Numbered from the stretch's first letter, positions 1 to 8,654 are shown. The stretch is DNA of 64,000 bases from Mariniphaga sp. (GCA_024636975.1 JAGXGA010000036.1:62001-126000); one strand, 5' to 3'. A program made the numbers and translations. Notes: generated from the sequence alone by a model not told the origin.

Positions 1-1
1 A

Positions 2-1378
2 GAACAGCGGACTTTCCGCCCCCTGTGGAAAAGGTGCTTCCGTTACGTGCAGTTCAATGTAAAAACAAAGGACGTACCCCTGGAAATAAGTTCATATATA
101 CTTGAATATTCAGGTTATCCCTACACTGAGATGGCCAGCTTTGAAAGCGATAACACACGGTTGAATGAAATCTTTAAAATGAGCCAGCGTACCCTGAAAA
201 TGTGCTCGGGTGAAACGTACTACGATACGCCATTTTACGAGCAGCTGAGTTATGGTGGCGACAACCGCCCCATTGCAGCAATCTCAACATACAATTCAAA
301 CGACGACCGGCTGCTAAGAGAAGTGTTGCGCCTGTATCCGCAGTCGGAGAACCGGGAGACAGGCCTGTTCAAGTCGGCCTACCCTTCCCGCTTCGACTTC
401 GATATGGGAAGCTGGTCGATGGCCTGGGTGCAAACCCTGCAGGACTATTACTTCATGCGTGGAGACTCTGCTTTTGTTGCACAGTTTTACGATAAAATTG
501 AAGGGGTGCTAAGGTTCTATGAACGCCATCTGGATGAGCGTACCGGTATGATAGGAACTGTTAAAAACCAGAATTTCATCGACTGGAGTAATACCAAAGG
601 CAGCCTGCCCCGATCAAACGAGAAGAGAGAGATGCGACAGTCGGCACTGCTTACTCTTTACTTTGCGCATACACTTGATTGCACTGCACGCCTGTACCGT
701 GAAATCGGGTTGCAGGAACGTGCCGTCCACTGGGAACAACTGTCGCAGGGAATAAAGGTGGCCATATACACCAACTGCTGGGATGAAAAGAAACAACTCT
801 TCCGTGATTACTCCGATCAGGATATCTTTTCGCAGCATACCAACATCATGGCCATTCTGTGTGATGTGGTGCCACCTTCCATGCAAACCGATCTGCTGGG
901 CCGCATCCTGAACTTCGAAGGTTTTGATGAAATGGCAAGCTCCTACTTTTCCTTTTTCCTGTTTAAAGCCATGGAAAAAACAGATAACGAGCACCTTTAC
1001 CTCGATAACCTGGATTTCTGGCATAAATTTATTGAGCGCGGGCATACAACCTGCGGTGAAACAGGATTTGCCTCACACGACCGCTCCGACTGCCACGCAT
1101 GGAGCGCTCATCCGGCATACCACCTGCTCAGTGCCGTTTGTGGAATAAAACCTGCCGGCATTGGCTTCAATACAGTAAAAATCAAACCTCACCTGGGTGA
1201 TCTGGAACAGGTAAAAGCAGACATGCCCCACCTGAAGGGTCGCATAGAAGTGGAGTACCGTAAAGTAAAAAAAGGGTTGCAAACCCTTATCGTTCTGCCT
1301 GCCGGAATGAGTGGTTCATTTGAATACAATGGGGAAACCCAGACTTTGAACGAAGGAGAAAATAGTTTTACTTTGTAA
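2..1378 (+). CDS. alpha-L-rhamnosidase-like glycoside hydrolase (GH78 type), 3' part
   Basis: The frame is open to the left edge, so the 5' part of the gene lies outside the window. An internal GTG at 47 is not the true start, because the upstream codons read RTFRPLWKRCFRYVQF, which resembles the strand preceding the catalytic domain in GH78 enzymes. What follows looks like the six-hairpin barrel: a TPFYEQLSYGGDNR segment near the front and a CGETGFASHDRSDCHAWSAH segment before a C-terminal beta-sandwich (GFNTVKIKPHLGDL), both typical of bacterial alpha-L-rhamnosidases. The family releases terminal rhamnose from pectic or flavonoid glycans. It ends 16 nt before the DoxX-TIM gene, so the two are probably co-transcribed. 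Family is fairly secure; substrate is inferred. Confidence 0.85.
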   Translation, partial: EQRTFRPLWKRCFRYVQFNVKTKDVPLEISSYILEYSGYPYTEMASFESDNTRLNEIFKMSQRTLKMCSGETYYDTPFYEQLSYGGDNRPIAAISTYNSNDDRLLREVLRLYPQSENRETGLFKSAYPSRFDFDMGSWSMAWVQTLQDYYFMRGDSAFVAQFYDKIEGVLRFYERHLDERTGMIGTVKNQNFIDWSNTKGSLPRSNEKREMRQSALLTLYFAHTLDCTARLYREIGLQERAVHWEQLSQGIKVAIYTNCWDEKKQLFRDYSDQDIFSQHTNIMAILCDVVPPSMQTDLLGRILNFEGFDEMASSYFSFFLFKAMEKTDNEHLYLDNLDFWHKFIERGHTTCGETGFASHDRSDCHAWSAHPAYHLLSAVCGIKPAGIGFNTVKIKPHLGDLEQVKADMPHLKGRIEVEYRKVKKGLQTLIVLPAGMSGSFEYNGETQTLNEGENSFTL

Positions 1379-1394
1379 TGTAAAAATAAATACT

Positions 1395-2963
1395 ATGAAA
1401 CTAAATTACCTTAAACTGAAACCTGTACACATGTATCTTTTGGTTGCATTGCGTGTAATCATTGGCTGGCATTTCCTGTATGAAGGAATAGTAAAACTGC
1501 TTGCACCGGGCTGGAGCGCCTGGGGTTACCTTATGAATTCCACCGGATTCCTGTCGGGTATTTTTAAAGGAATGGCTCAAAATGATGTTGTTCTTTCCGT
1601 AGTTGACTTTTTAAATGTATGGGGTCTTATTTTTATAGGACTTGGGCTGATATTGGGTTTTCTCACCCGTGTGGCACAATTCGGAGGGATTGCTCTGCTA
1701 AGTATCTATTACCTGGCCAATCCACCCTTTGCATCCAATACAGGCGCAGGCTTCGAAGGCAGTTACCTGGTAGTCAGCAAAGATTTGATTGAACTTACAG
1801 CACTGATCATCCTCTCCTTCTTCAGAACAGGAAAATTCCTGGGACTGGATGGTCTCATCAATACTTTTTTCAGTAAACGCCTGCAACTTGTAAATCAGGC
1901 TGAACGGAAGGAACAACCTGCTTCGGCTGAGCCCGACTTCAAAGGCATTAAGCGTCGTGAGGTAATAAGACATCTGGCTACCCTGCCGGTACTTGGAGCT
2001 TTCTCATTTGGAGTGGCATCAAAATTAAAAATGTACAGCAGTGAAGAGCAGGGACTGGCAGATGCCATATCGGGAGCCAGCATCAAAAAATTTGAGGTGA
2101 AAAATGTTGCTGATTTAACAGGTGAACTGCCAAAAGGCAAAATCAAAGACAAGGTATTTAGTAAAATGATACTTGGGGGCAACCTGCTCAGCGGATGGGC
2201 GCACTCCCGCGATCTGATCTACGTATCCTCACTGGTGCGGGCGTATCATACCAAGCAGAAGATTTTTGAAACGTTCCGGACGGCAGAGCAATGCGGAGTG
2301 GATACGCTCCTCTCCAATACTGTTATCGGACCGGTAATCAATGAATACTGGAACAAAGGGTATGGAAAGATGCAGTTCATTGCCGACTGCGCAGGGCTGA
2401 ATTACGACGGTACCGGCACTCCCTCACCCAAGCCATACAGTGAATACATCGACATAGTAAAAAAAGCAATCGACGAAGGTGCCACCGCCTGCTACATCCA
2501 GGGAGAAACGGCCGACCACTACATCGAACACAACCGTATCGATGAAATTGTAGGGGCCATGAACCTGGTGCGTGATGCCGGCCTGCCGATAGGAATAGGC
2601 GCCCATCGCATTGAAACCATTATGCGTTGCGTGGAGCTGGGCCTTGAAACCGACTTCTGGATGAAGACACTCCACCACCACAACTACTGGTCGGCCAAGC
2701 ATCCCGAATGGCACGACAATATGTACTGTTTCAAACCTGAAGATACCATCCGCTTCATGAATGCCCTGCCCCAGCCATGGATAGCATTTAAAATCCTTGC
2801 AGCCGGTGCCCTTCGTCCCGAGGAAGCATTCCAGTATGCATTTCAAAACGGTGCCGATTTTATATGCATTGGCATGTACGACTTCCAGGTGGTGGATAAT
2901 GTAAACACAGCTGTAGCTGCCCTCTCTAACGTGAAGGAACGGCAGAGACCATGGATGGCCTGA
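1395..2963 (+). CDS. DoxX-family membrane domain fused through a twin-arginine segment to a TIM-barrel-like domain
   Basis: Residues 1-150 form a DoxX-like four-helix membrane unit (hydrophobic stretches near 13-36, 66-90, 94-110, 128-145, with the early WHFLYEGIVKLL motif). A charged linker follows, then KRREV at 186-190 and a hydrophobic stretch at 194-208 that looks like an internal twin-arginine signal. Residues about 215-522 are soluble and look like an alpha/beta barrel (IADCAGLNYDG, CYIQGETADHYIEHN, LPIGIGAHRIETI, AFKILAAGALRPEEAF). I do not recognise an established catalytic family for this half. If helices 1-4 leave the linker in the cytoplasm, the Tat segment would place the barrel in the periplasm. 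It lies directly behind the rhamnosidase, suggesting a role in sugar oxidation or processing; this is inference. Length is 522 aa, against about 130-150 for simple DoxX proteins. Confidence 0.8.
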   Translation: MKLNYLKLKPVHMYLLVALRVIIGWHFLYEGIVKLLAPGWSAWGYLMNSTGFLSGIFKGMAQNDVVLSVVDFLNVWGLIFIGLGLILGFLTRVAQFGGIALLSIYYLANPPFASNTGAGFEGSYLVVSKDLIELTALIILSFFRTGKFLGLDGLINTFFSKRLQLVNQAERKEQPASAEPDFKGIKRREVIRHLATLPVLGAFSFGVASKLKMYSSEEQGLADAISGASIKKFEVKNVADLTGELPKGKIKDKVFSKMILGGNLLSGWAHSRDLIYVSSLVRAYHTKQKIFETFRTAEQCGVDTLLSNTVIGPVINEYWNKGYGKMQFIADCAGLNYDGTGTPSPKPYSEYIDIVKKAIDEGATACYIQGETADHYIEHNRIDEIVGAMNLVRDAGLPIGIGAHRIETIMRCVELGLETDFWMKTLHHHNYWSAKHPEWHDNMYCFKPEDTIRFMNALPQPWIAFKILAAGALRPEEAFQYAFQNGADFICIGMYDFQVVDNVNTAVAALSNVKERQRPWMA

Positions 2964-2983
2964 TTGAATAAATTCTACCAATG

Positions 2984-3018
2984 AAATAAAACAGAAGCTG
3001 AAAAGTTTCTGTTTATTT
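2984..3018 (+). terminator. possible hairpin terminator after the DoxX-TIM gene
   Basis: An A-rich arm at 2984-2996 pairs with a T-rich arm at 3007-3018 (one bulged base, 10-nt loop). It sits 20 nt past the stop codon and just ahead of the GntR promoter. The U-rich 3' arm fits an intrinsic terminator separating the two transcription units, but no long extra T-run follows. Confidence 0.45.
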
Positions 3019-3035
3019 CTAATCTATTGCATGTA

Positions 3036-3055
3036 TAACTTGTACGTACAAGTTA
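3036..3055 (+). promoter_or_regulatory. 20-bp perfect palindrome, probable GntR-family operator
   Basis: The sequence taacttgtac/gtacaagtta is a perfect inverted repeat with a TTGTACGTACAA core. This core is very like operators of AraR-type GntR regulators (established for Bacillus AraR, consensus close to ATTTGTACGTACAAAT). It lies 35 nt upstream of the gntR ATG and overlaps the predicted -33 box, so binding would block the promoter. Autoregulation is inferred. I saw no second clear copy elsewhere in the window, although I could not search exhaustively. Confidence 0.75.
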
Positions 3056-3069
3056 AATTTATATATTTG
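3040..3069 (+). promoter_or_regulatory. Bacteroidota-type promoter of the GntR operon
   Basis: TATATTTG at 3062-3069 matches the -7 consensus TAnnTTTG exactly. A TTG at 3040-3042, 19 nt upstream, can serve as the -33 element and lies inside the palindromic operator. Predicted initiation is near 3075, about 15 nt before the ATG at 3090. Confidence 0.6.
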
Positions 3070-3089
3070 AGCTTTCTAACAGGTTGAAG

Positions 3090-3791
3090 ATGCTAAAGTA
3101 TCAGGCAATAAAGGAAGGGCTTAAAAAACAAATCCAGCAGGGTGTCTTTAAAGTTGGCGATTATCTTCCATCGGAAAGCGATTTATGCACCCGCTTTTCA
3201 ATTACCCGCACTACCGTAAGGAAAGCTATGGAAGAACTGCTGAAGGAAGGTTACATTGAGAAACAACAAGGAAAGGGCAGCAGAGTACGTGAACGGCAAA
3301 CATCATTGGGTTTACTTACAGTTAAAGGCTTTTCAGAAGCAGTGGGGCAAAACATCCAGACTGAATTCCTGCAAAAACCTGTTCTTAGTGTCTGGACCTC
3401 TGAAATCCTGTTTCCTGTCAGCGATCATGACAAAACAGAGCAATGCCTTTTCTTCGAAAGGCTTCGAATGGTTGATAACCTGCCGGTTGTACTTGAAAGA
3501 AACTGGTTCTCCGGGGCAGTTTTGCCTGATTTTTTAAAAACACAATTTGTTGAAGGTTCATTTTTTAAAACCCTAAGTCGAAAATACCTGATAGAAGTAA
3601 TTGGTTCTTCTCAGGAGTTAAGGGCCGAAAGGGCTGAAAACCATTTTGCAGAAGTTATGCAAATGGAGTCTGGCACTCCGGTTTTACACATATCCATCCG
3701 GTTTGTTACCAATAATCCTCAACTTACAATATACAGTGAATTGTACTGCAATACCAAAAAGTATCCTGTTGGGAACAGCTATTTTTTATAA
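3090..3791 (+). CDS. GntR/HutC-family transcriptional regulator
   Basis: The protein has an N-terminal winged helix (YQAIKEGLKKQI, then GDYLPSESDLCTRFSITRTT with the recognition helix VRKAMEELLKEG) in residues 1-70, and a UTRA-type effector domain from about residue 80 to the end (FFERLRMVDNLPVVLERNWF; PVLHISIRFVTNN). UTRA domains bind sugars or sugar phosphates. I prefer the ATG at 3090 over the in-frame TTG at 3084, because the latter would leave almost no leader after the predicted promoter. The gene is 12 nt from the GH9-like gene and heads the GH9-like/deoC/permease/kinase run, so it most likely controls that operon through the palindrome at 3036-3055. Confidence 0.9.
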   Translation: MLKYQAIKEGLKKQIQQGVFKVGDYLPSESDLCTRFSITRTTVRKAMEELLKEGYIEKQQGKGSRVRERQTSLGLLTVKGFSEAVGQNIQTEFLQKPVLSVWTSEILFPVSDHDKTEQCLFFERLRMVDNLPVVLERNWFSGAVLPDFLKTQFVEGSFFKTLSRKYLIEVIGSSQELRAERAENHFAEVMQMESGTPVLHISIRFVTNNPQLTIYSELYCNTKKYPVGNSYFL

Positions 3792-3802
3792 ACAACTTAA
3801 AA

Positions 3803-5644
3803 ATGTATAACAAGTTTTCACGTCGCAATTTTGTAAAAACCGGAATATTATCATCGGCAGCAATAGCCGGTGCCGGTACAGTGCTATCCTGCACTAATCA
3901 GTCATCGGCACAGCAACAGGAATCTTTAGTATTGTTTAGCGGAAAAAATTACACGCCCTCTGAGGGTGTGGCAGGACTGATGTTTTCACAGGTGGGATAT
4001 GCACCCGGACTGCCGGTGCGGTTAATAATTCGTCTGCCGAGGAAGGAATTGCTGAATGGAAATGCCACATGCCGCTTGACTGCTGCCGACGGTACTATGA
4101 ATCATTCGACTCCATTTAAATACTGGGGTGAAATCTGGAAAAGCCATTGGTGGATAGCTGAGTTTGATGAACAGGTTAAAGAAGGTGTCTGGAACATTCA
4201 GGCAAATTCGGAAGACAGTGTTGTGTTCAGCGATACAGGTTTAATAGTAAGAAAGAACGTTCTGTGGGATTCAGTAATTGAATGGGCGTCGGTTGATATG
4301 CTCGAGCGCCGCCGTCATTTTACCGGAGTGGGTGCCGGATGGCAGGATGCAGGCACACTGTGGGTAGAAAGCCCGGCTCAAAGTGCTATGATTATAGCTT
4401 TGGCTGAATTGCTCGAACTAAAAAGGGAAGCCTTTGATGCTGATTTTATTGAAAGGATTTACAAGCAGCTTACCGTGGGTTGCGACTACCTTGTGATGAC
4501 GCAGGAGAAGGCAGAAGAGCTTGGCTTTCCGAAAGGCTCTATGTCGCACGACATTAAAGGCCATGAAAGGGACATACTCCCTCATGATGCAATGAAGGCT
4601 GTTGTGGCTTTAGCCAAATCAGCACGCTTATTGCCTGAAGTCTACAGTGAACAAAAACAAAAATATTCCCGGTCAGCTGAATTGGCATTCGGCTGGCTTA
4701 CCTCCTCAGCTCAACCAATGGGCGAATACGGTTACATGAAAATGCAAAGGGGCCTGCAGGATGAAACAAATATTCCAATAGATGAATGGCCTACCCGTGA
4801 TTTACTTGTAATGTGCTGGGCGGCAATCGAAATAATTAAACTGGGAAATACTGCAGCAAAAGATGTTGCCGTTAAATATGCACGACAAACAGTGGCACGG
4901 CAAATCAGCAAAGAAAAAGCAGAAAGCGGCTTTTATGGCCATTTTTTTGAATTCAGCAGCATGAGCCATTCGGAAACCTCATGGACCCATGGAATTGTTC
5001 CTGCCGAAAATGGCGTGGAATTCGGGGTTGATATGGGAGGCATCTATCCCAATTACCTGATGCCCGTCATCGAATTGCTTAAAATGTATCCGGATCATAC
5101 TGACATGAAACAATGGAAACAAACGTTAACCAACTTTACTTACGGATATCTTATCCCTGCCTGCGAAAAAAATCCCTTTCTACTGGTGCCGCAGGGAATT
5201 TTTGGAGAGGAAGGGCCGATCTGGTTTTGCGGCACATTCCACGGAACAAATACTATTTACGGATATACGGCTGCACTTGCCCTTGAATTAGCTGCCATAC
5301 TAAATGAACCCAAGCTTAAAAATATTGCATATGGCAATCTCCAGTGGGTGGCCGGATTAAATGCAGGAATAACAAAGGAAAATGTAAAAACAGGTTGTGT
5401 GGTCTACAGTACCGATATTCCTGAAGGAGCGGCACTTCCGGCCAGCATGATTTGCCATATCGGCAAACGGTGGGCAGGCACATGGTTCCAGACCCGGGGA
5501 GTAATCTGCAATGGATTTTCTACCGGTGAACAGTTTAAATATGATGTAGCTCCAAAAAAAGAAAACGACGGGCCATTCTCTTTTACCGATGAGGATTGGA
5601 TACCTCACAGCGCCGCCTGGCTTACCGGACTAATGCGATTATAA
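3803..5644 (+). CDS. GH9-like six-hairpin glycoside hydrolase with N-terminal Ig-like domain, Tat lipoprotein
   Basis: The N-terminus carries a twin-arginine motif (SRRNFVKTG, residues 7-15) and a lipobox ending at Cys30, predicting a Tat-exported lipoprotein. Residues about 55-140 resemble the CelD_N Ig-like domain of GH9 proteins (FSQVGYAPGLPVRLIIRLP). The rest is an alpha-helical barrel with VGAGWQDAGTLWVESPAQSA, aligning with the GWHDAGDY motif of GH9, and a C-terminal DEDWIPHSAAWLTGL, aligning with the NEVAIDYNA acid-residue motif. The second Asp of the DAGD pair is Thr here, so the catalytic base differs from classical endoglucanases. Length is 613 aa. It follows gntR by 12 nt. Fold is likely; substrate unknown. 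Confidence 0.7.
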   Translation: MYNKFSRRNFVKTGILSSAAIAGAGTVLSCTNQSSAQQQESLVLFSGKNYTPSEGVAGLMFSQVGYAPGLPVRLIIRLPRKELLNGNATCRLTAADGTMNHSTPFKYWGEIWKSHWWIAEFDEQVKEGVWNIQANSEDSVVFSDTGLIVRKNVLWDSVIEWASVDMLERRRHFTGVGAGWQDAGTLWVESPAQSAMIIALAELLELKREAFDADFIERIYKQLTVGCDYLVMTQEKAEELGFPKGSMSHDIKGHERDILPHDAMKAVVALAKSARLLPEVYSEQKQKYSRSAELAFGWLTSSAQPMGEYGYMKMQRGLQDETNIPIDEWPTRDLLVMCWAAIEIIKLGNTAAKDVAVKYARQTVARQISKEKAESGFYGHFFEFSSMSHSETSWTHGIVPAENGVEFGVDMGGIYPNYLMPVIELLKMYPDHTDMKQWKQTLTNFTYGYLIPACEKNPFLLVPQGIFGEEGPIWFCGTFHGTNTIYGYTAALALELAAILNEPKLKNIAYGNLQWVAGLNAGITKENVKTGCVVYSTDIPEGAALPASMICHIGKRWAGTWFQTRGVICNGFSTGEQFKYDVAPKKENDGPFSFTDEDWIPHSAAWLTGLMRL

Positions 5645-5718
5645 AAATAGTGATAAAACTAAATTCTGTGAATTGTAAAATACCTTGCAGTTAAAAATCT
5701 TACAATAAAAAACATCTA

Positions 5719-6432
5719 ATGAACAAAGTAAAAGAACTGGCAAAAATGATTGACCACTCCATTCTTCATCCCACCATGACCGATGAAGATTTACGCAGGG
5801 AATGTGAAGTGGCAAAAAAGTACGATGTGGCATCGGTTTGTGTAAAACCCTATGCCGTTAAACAGGCAGTGGATCTGCTAAAAGGATCTGATGTACTTGT
5901 AGGCTGTGTCATCGGTTTTCCTGCCGGAAACTCAGCCATCGAAGTAAAGGTTTTCGAAACTGAAGTTGCCTGCAATGATGGTGCAGTGGAAATCGACATG
6001 GTAATTAATATCGGCAAAGCCCTGCAGGGCGACTGGGACTACATTGAAAAAGAAATTGGTGCAGTGACCCAAAAATGCCATGAAAACGGAGCAATTGTAA
6101 AAGTGATTTTCGAAACCGATTACATATCCAAAAAAGAGGACCTGGTCAAACTCTGTGAAATCTGTACCAAAGTGAGTGCCGATTATGTAAAAACATCTAC
6201 AGGTTTTGGTTTTGTAAAAGGTACCGACGGCAAATACAGCTATGAAGGAGCAACCATTCCCAATCTTGAGCTGATGAAAAAAAGTGTGGGCCCGGGAGTG
6301 AAAGTAAAGGCTGCCGGTGGTGTACGTTCCCTTGAAGGACTGCTCGAAGTTCAAAAGGCAGGATGTTCCCGTTGTGGCGCTACAGCTACAATTGCCATAC
6401 TGGAAGATGCAAAAAAGCAGTTCGGAGGGTGA
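5719..6432 (+). CDS. deoC: deoxyribose-phosphate aldolase
   Basis: This is a class I aldolase that cleaves 2-deoxy-D-ribose 5-phosphate to glyceraldehyde 3-phosphate and acetaldehyde. The 237-aa length is normal. Diagnostic segments are MIDHSILHPTMTDEDL, VCVKPYAVKQA, VIGFPAGNS, YVKTSTGFGF (Schiff-base lysine) and VKAAGGVRSLEG (proton-shuttle lysine). It lies between the GH9-like gene and a permease plus PfkB-family kinase. Aldolase, transporter and kinase together form a standard deoxyribose (or related sugar) catabolic module, here attached to glycosidases rather than to nucleoside genes. Confidence 0.95.
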   Translation: MNKVKELAKMIDHSILHPTMTDEDLRRECEVAKKYDVASVCVKPYAVKQAVDLLKGSDVLVGCVIGFPAGNSAIEVKVFETEVACNDGAVEIDMVINIGKALQGDWDYIEKEIGAVTQKCHENGAIVKVIFETDYISKKEDLVKLCEICTKVSADYVKTSTGFGFVKGTDGKYSYEGATIPNLELMKKSVGPGVKVKAAGGVRSLEGLLEVQKAGCSRCGATATIAILEDAKKQFGG

Positions 6433-6507
6433 ATTGAAAGAATTGAGTTAATAGGTAGCTGAGTTAACAAGGAATTGGGTAATTGAGTTAATGAGAAACT
6501 GGGGAAC

Positions 6508-6624
6508 TGTGAATTTAATGAGCTATCAACTATAACATCTAACTTTTAATGGGTTACCGGGTAATAGTGTAACTGAATAATTGTGAAATTAATGAGCTTT
6601 AAACAGTAAACATCTAACTTTAAA
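6508..6624 (+). repeat. degenerate direct repeat in the deoC-permease gap
   Basis: The 204-nt gap 6433-6636 contains no gene. A stretch starting tgtgaatttaatgagct at 6508 recurs as tgtgaaattaatgagct at 6582, each continuing into acatctaacttt, about 41-43 nt per copy. The upstream half of the gap (gaattgagttaat, gtaattgagttaatgag) looks like further decayed copies. It resembles the 7-nt periodic arrays seen later in the window. Confidence 0.6.
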
Positions 6625-6636
6625 CATCAAACTACC

Positions 6637-7641
6637 ATGTACATCGTCGATTCGTATTCTCTTGCCATCGTTTTCTGCTTTATAACCATGCTGGGCTGGG
6701 GTTCATGGGCCAACACACTAAAAATGACCCCAAAGAAATGGGAATTCCCGCTATATTACTGGGATTATTCCATAGGACTGGTTCTCACAACCCTACTGTT
6801 CGGATTTACCTTTGGCAGCATAGGTGCAGCCGGCCGCGGTTTTATTAACGACCTTTCCCAGGCCAGTTTTTCTTCTCTCTCACCGGCGTTCCTGGGAGGG
6901 GTAGTTTTCAATATCTCCAACCTGCTTATTGTGGCTGCAACGGCCATTGCAGGGATGGCTGTTGCCTTCCCGATTGCCGTTGGCCTTGCGCTGGTCATTG
7001 GGGTGGTGGTAAATTACATAGCCACTCCGCTTGGAAACCCCTACCTACTTTTTACAGGACTGGCTTTGGTTGTAATTGCCATAATTGTGGATGCAGCAGC
7101 CTATAAAAAGCTACCGCAAGACAAATCGAGTGAAAAGAAAAAAGGAATTATCATTTCAATCATATCCGGAATTTTAATGGGGTTCTTTTACCGTTTTGTA
7201 GCTGCTTCCATGGCCACTGATTTTGCAAATCCCGCTGCTGGATTGCTAACTCCATATTCCGCCATGTTTGTATTTACAATAGGTATATTTCTTTCCAATT
7301 TCATATTCAACACCTGGTTTATGTACAAACCAGTTGCCGGGAAGGCAGTTGGCTTTAAAGATTACTTTAGGCTGGGAACACCAAAGGTGCATCTTATTGG
7401 ATTACTGGGTGGTGTAATCTGGTGTACTGCCATGGAGTTTAACCTGATTGCATCGGAGCAGGCGGGCTTTGCCATTTCTTATGGTTTGGGACAGGGAGCA
7501 ACCATGATATCGGCAGCGTGGGGAGTTTTTGTGTGGAAGGAGTTTGCCGAAGCACCAAAATCAACCGATAAACTTCTGGCTGCCATGTTTTCTTTCTTTA
7601 TAGCAGGGTTGGCACTAATAGTGCTTGCCCGGATATTGTAA
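6637..7641 (+). CDS. DMT-superfamily (GRP/ureide-permease-like) sugar transporter
   Basis: The protein is 334 aa, almost wholly hydrophobic with about ten membrane segments. It starts with LGWGSWANTLKMT and has YYWDYSIGLVLTT, resembling RhaT/GlcU and plant ureide permease proteins of the drug/metabolite transporter superfamily. Repeated Gly/Ala-rich helices (IAGMAVAFPIAVGLALVIG) support this. Position between deoC and the ribokinase-like gene (10-nt gap to the kinase ATG) implies uptake of the sugar that the kinase phosphorylates, probably a pentose or deoxypentose; that specificity is inference. Confidence 0.85.
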   Translation: MYIVDSYSLAIVFCFITMLGWGSWANTLKMTPKKWEFPLYYWDYSIGLVLTTLLFGFTFGSIGAAGRGFINDLSQASFSSLSPAFLGGVVFNISNLLIVAATAIAGMAVAFPIAVGLALVIGVVVNYIATPLGNPYLLFTGLALVVIAIIVDAAAYKKLPQDKSSEKKKGIIISIISGILMGFFYRFVAASMATDFANPAAGLLTPYSAMFVFTIGIFLSNFIFNTWFMYKPVAGKAVGFKDYFRLGTPKVHLIGLLGGVIWCTAMEFNLIASEQAGFAISYGLGQGATMISAAWGVFVWKEFAEAPKSTDKLLAAMFSFFIAGLALIVLARIL

Positions 7642-7651
7642 ATCAATAATC

Positions 7652-8572
7652 ATGAAAAAAATAGTTGTTATAGGAAGCTCCAATGTCGACCTGATCATGA
7701 AGATGGATCACCTTCCTGAAAAAGGAGAAACAGTAACCGACGCCACATTTATGCAGGTGTATGGCGGCAAGGGGGCCAATCAGGCTGTAGCAGCAGCCCG
7801 TGCCGGAGGAAATGTTGCATTTGTCAATTGTGTAGGAGAAGATGCCTACACGCCGCAAATGGTTCAAAATTTTATTGAAGACGGCATCGACACACGTTTT
7901 ATATTCCGGGAAAGCGGAGTGGCCAGTGGTCATGCCCTTGTGATGATTGGCAACGAAGGACATAATTATCTCTCTGTTGCCCCGGGGGCGAACTACAGGC
8001 TTTCACCTGAAATGATAGAAATGGCCATGCCTGTTATTGATGATGCAGCAATGATTGTTATGCAATATGAAATCCCTGCTGAAACAATCATACATGTATT
8101 AAACCTGGCCCGCAAAAAAAACATTCCAGTGCTCTGGAATTTTGCCCCTGCACGGGATTTCGATCTCTCATATCTTTCCGGCATCTCCATACTTATTGTA
8201 AATGAAGTAGAAGCAGGCTTTCTGGCACAAATACCGGTAAACAATGAGGCAGACGCTGAAAAAGCAGCCCGTTTGCTGGTGCAAAAGGGAATCGAAAAGG
8301 TAATCATCACCCTTGGAGCAAAGGGCGCCTTTGTAGTTACAAAATCCGAAAAGGTACAGATCCCGGCATTTCAGGTTAAAGCAGTCGATACTACAGCTGC
8401 CGGAGATACTTTCTGTGGCAGTTTTGCCGTGGCACTCACCGAAGGACAATCATTAAAACAGGCGTTACAGTTTGCAAGTGCCGCAGCAGCAATTTCGGTG
8501 ACAAGAATGGGCGCTCAGCCGTCGGCACCTGGCCGCAGTGAAATCGATGCATTTTTAAAATCACATGTTTAA
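7652..8572 (+). CDS. PfkB/ribokinase-family sugar kinase
   Basis: It begins GSSNVDLIMKMDHLP, with the family signatures GGKGANQAVAAARAGG (sugar site) near residue 40 and DTTAAGDTFCGSF with the catalytic Asp near residue 250. ATP is used to phosphorylate ribose, deoxyribose or a related sugar at O-5. I take the ATG at 7652 as start: an in-frame TTG at 7625 would overlap the permease and add nine non-conserved residues. With deoC and the permease in the same operon, deoxyribokinase is the most coherent role, but sequence alone cannot separate that from ribokinase. Confidence 0.92.
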   Translation: MKKIVVIGSSNVDLIMKMDHLPEKGETVTDATFMQVYGGKGANQAVAAARAGGNVAFVNCVGEDAYTPQMVQNFIEDGIDTRFIFRESGVASGHALVMIGNEGHNYLSVAPGANYRLSPEMIEMAMPVIDDAAMIVMQYEIPAETIIHVLNLARKKNIPVLWNFAPARDFDLSYLSGISILIVNEVEAGFLAQIPVNNEADAEKAARLLVQKGIEKVIITLGAKGAFVVTKSEKVQIPAFQVKAVDTTAAGDTFCGSFAVALTEGQSLKQALQFASAAAAISVTRMGAQPSAPGRSEIDAFLKSHV

Positions 8573-8654
8573 ATGCATTGATTGATTATATTTACACACT
8601 CTAATTTACGGCTTATCCGGTTCGGAAATAATATGAAATAAACTATAAATAAGA

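Noticed and set aside
7625-7651. Upstream TTG start for the sugar kinase
   Set aside because: It would overlap the permease gene and add residues absent from the PfkB family; the ATG at 7652 gives the canonical start.
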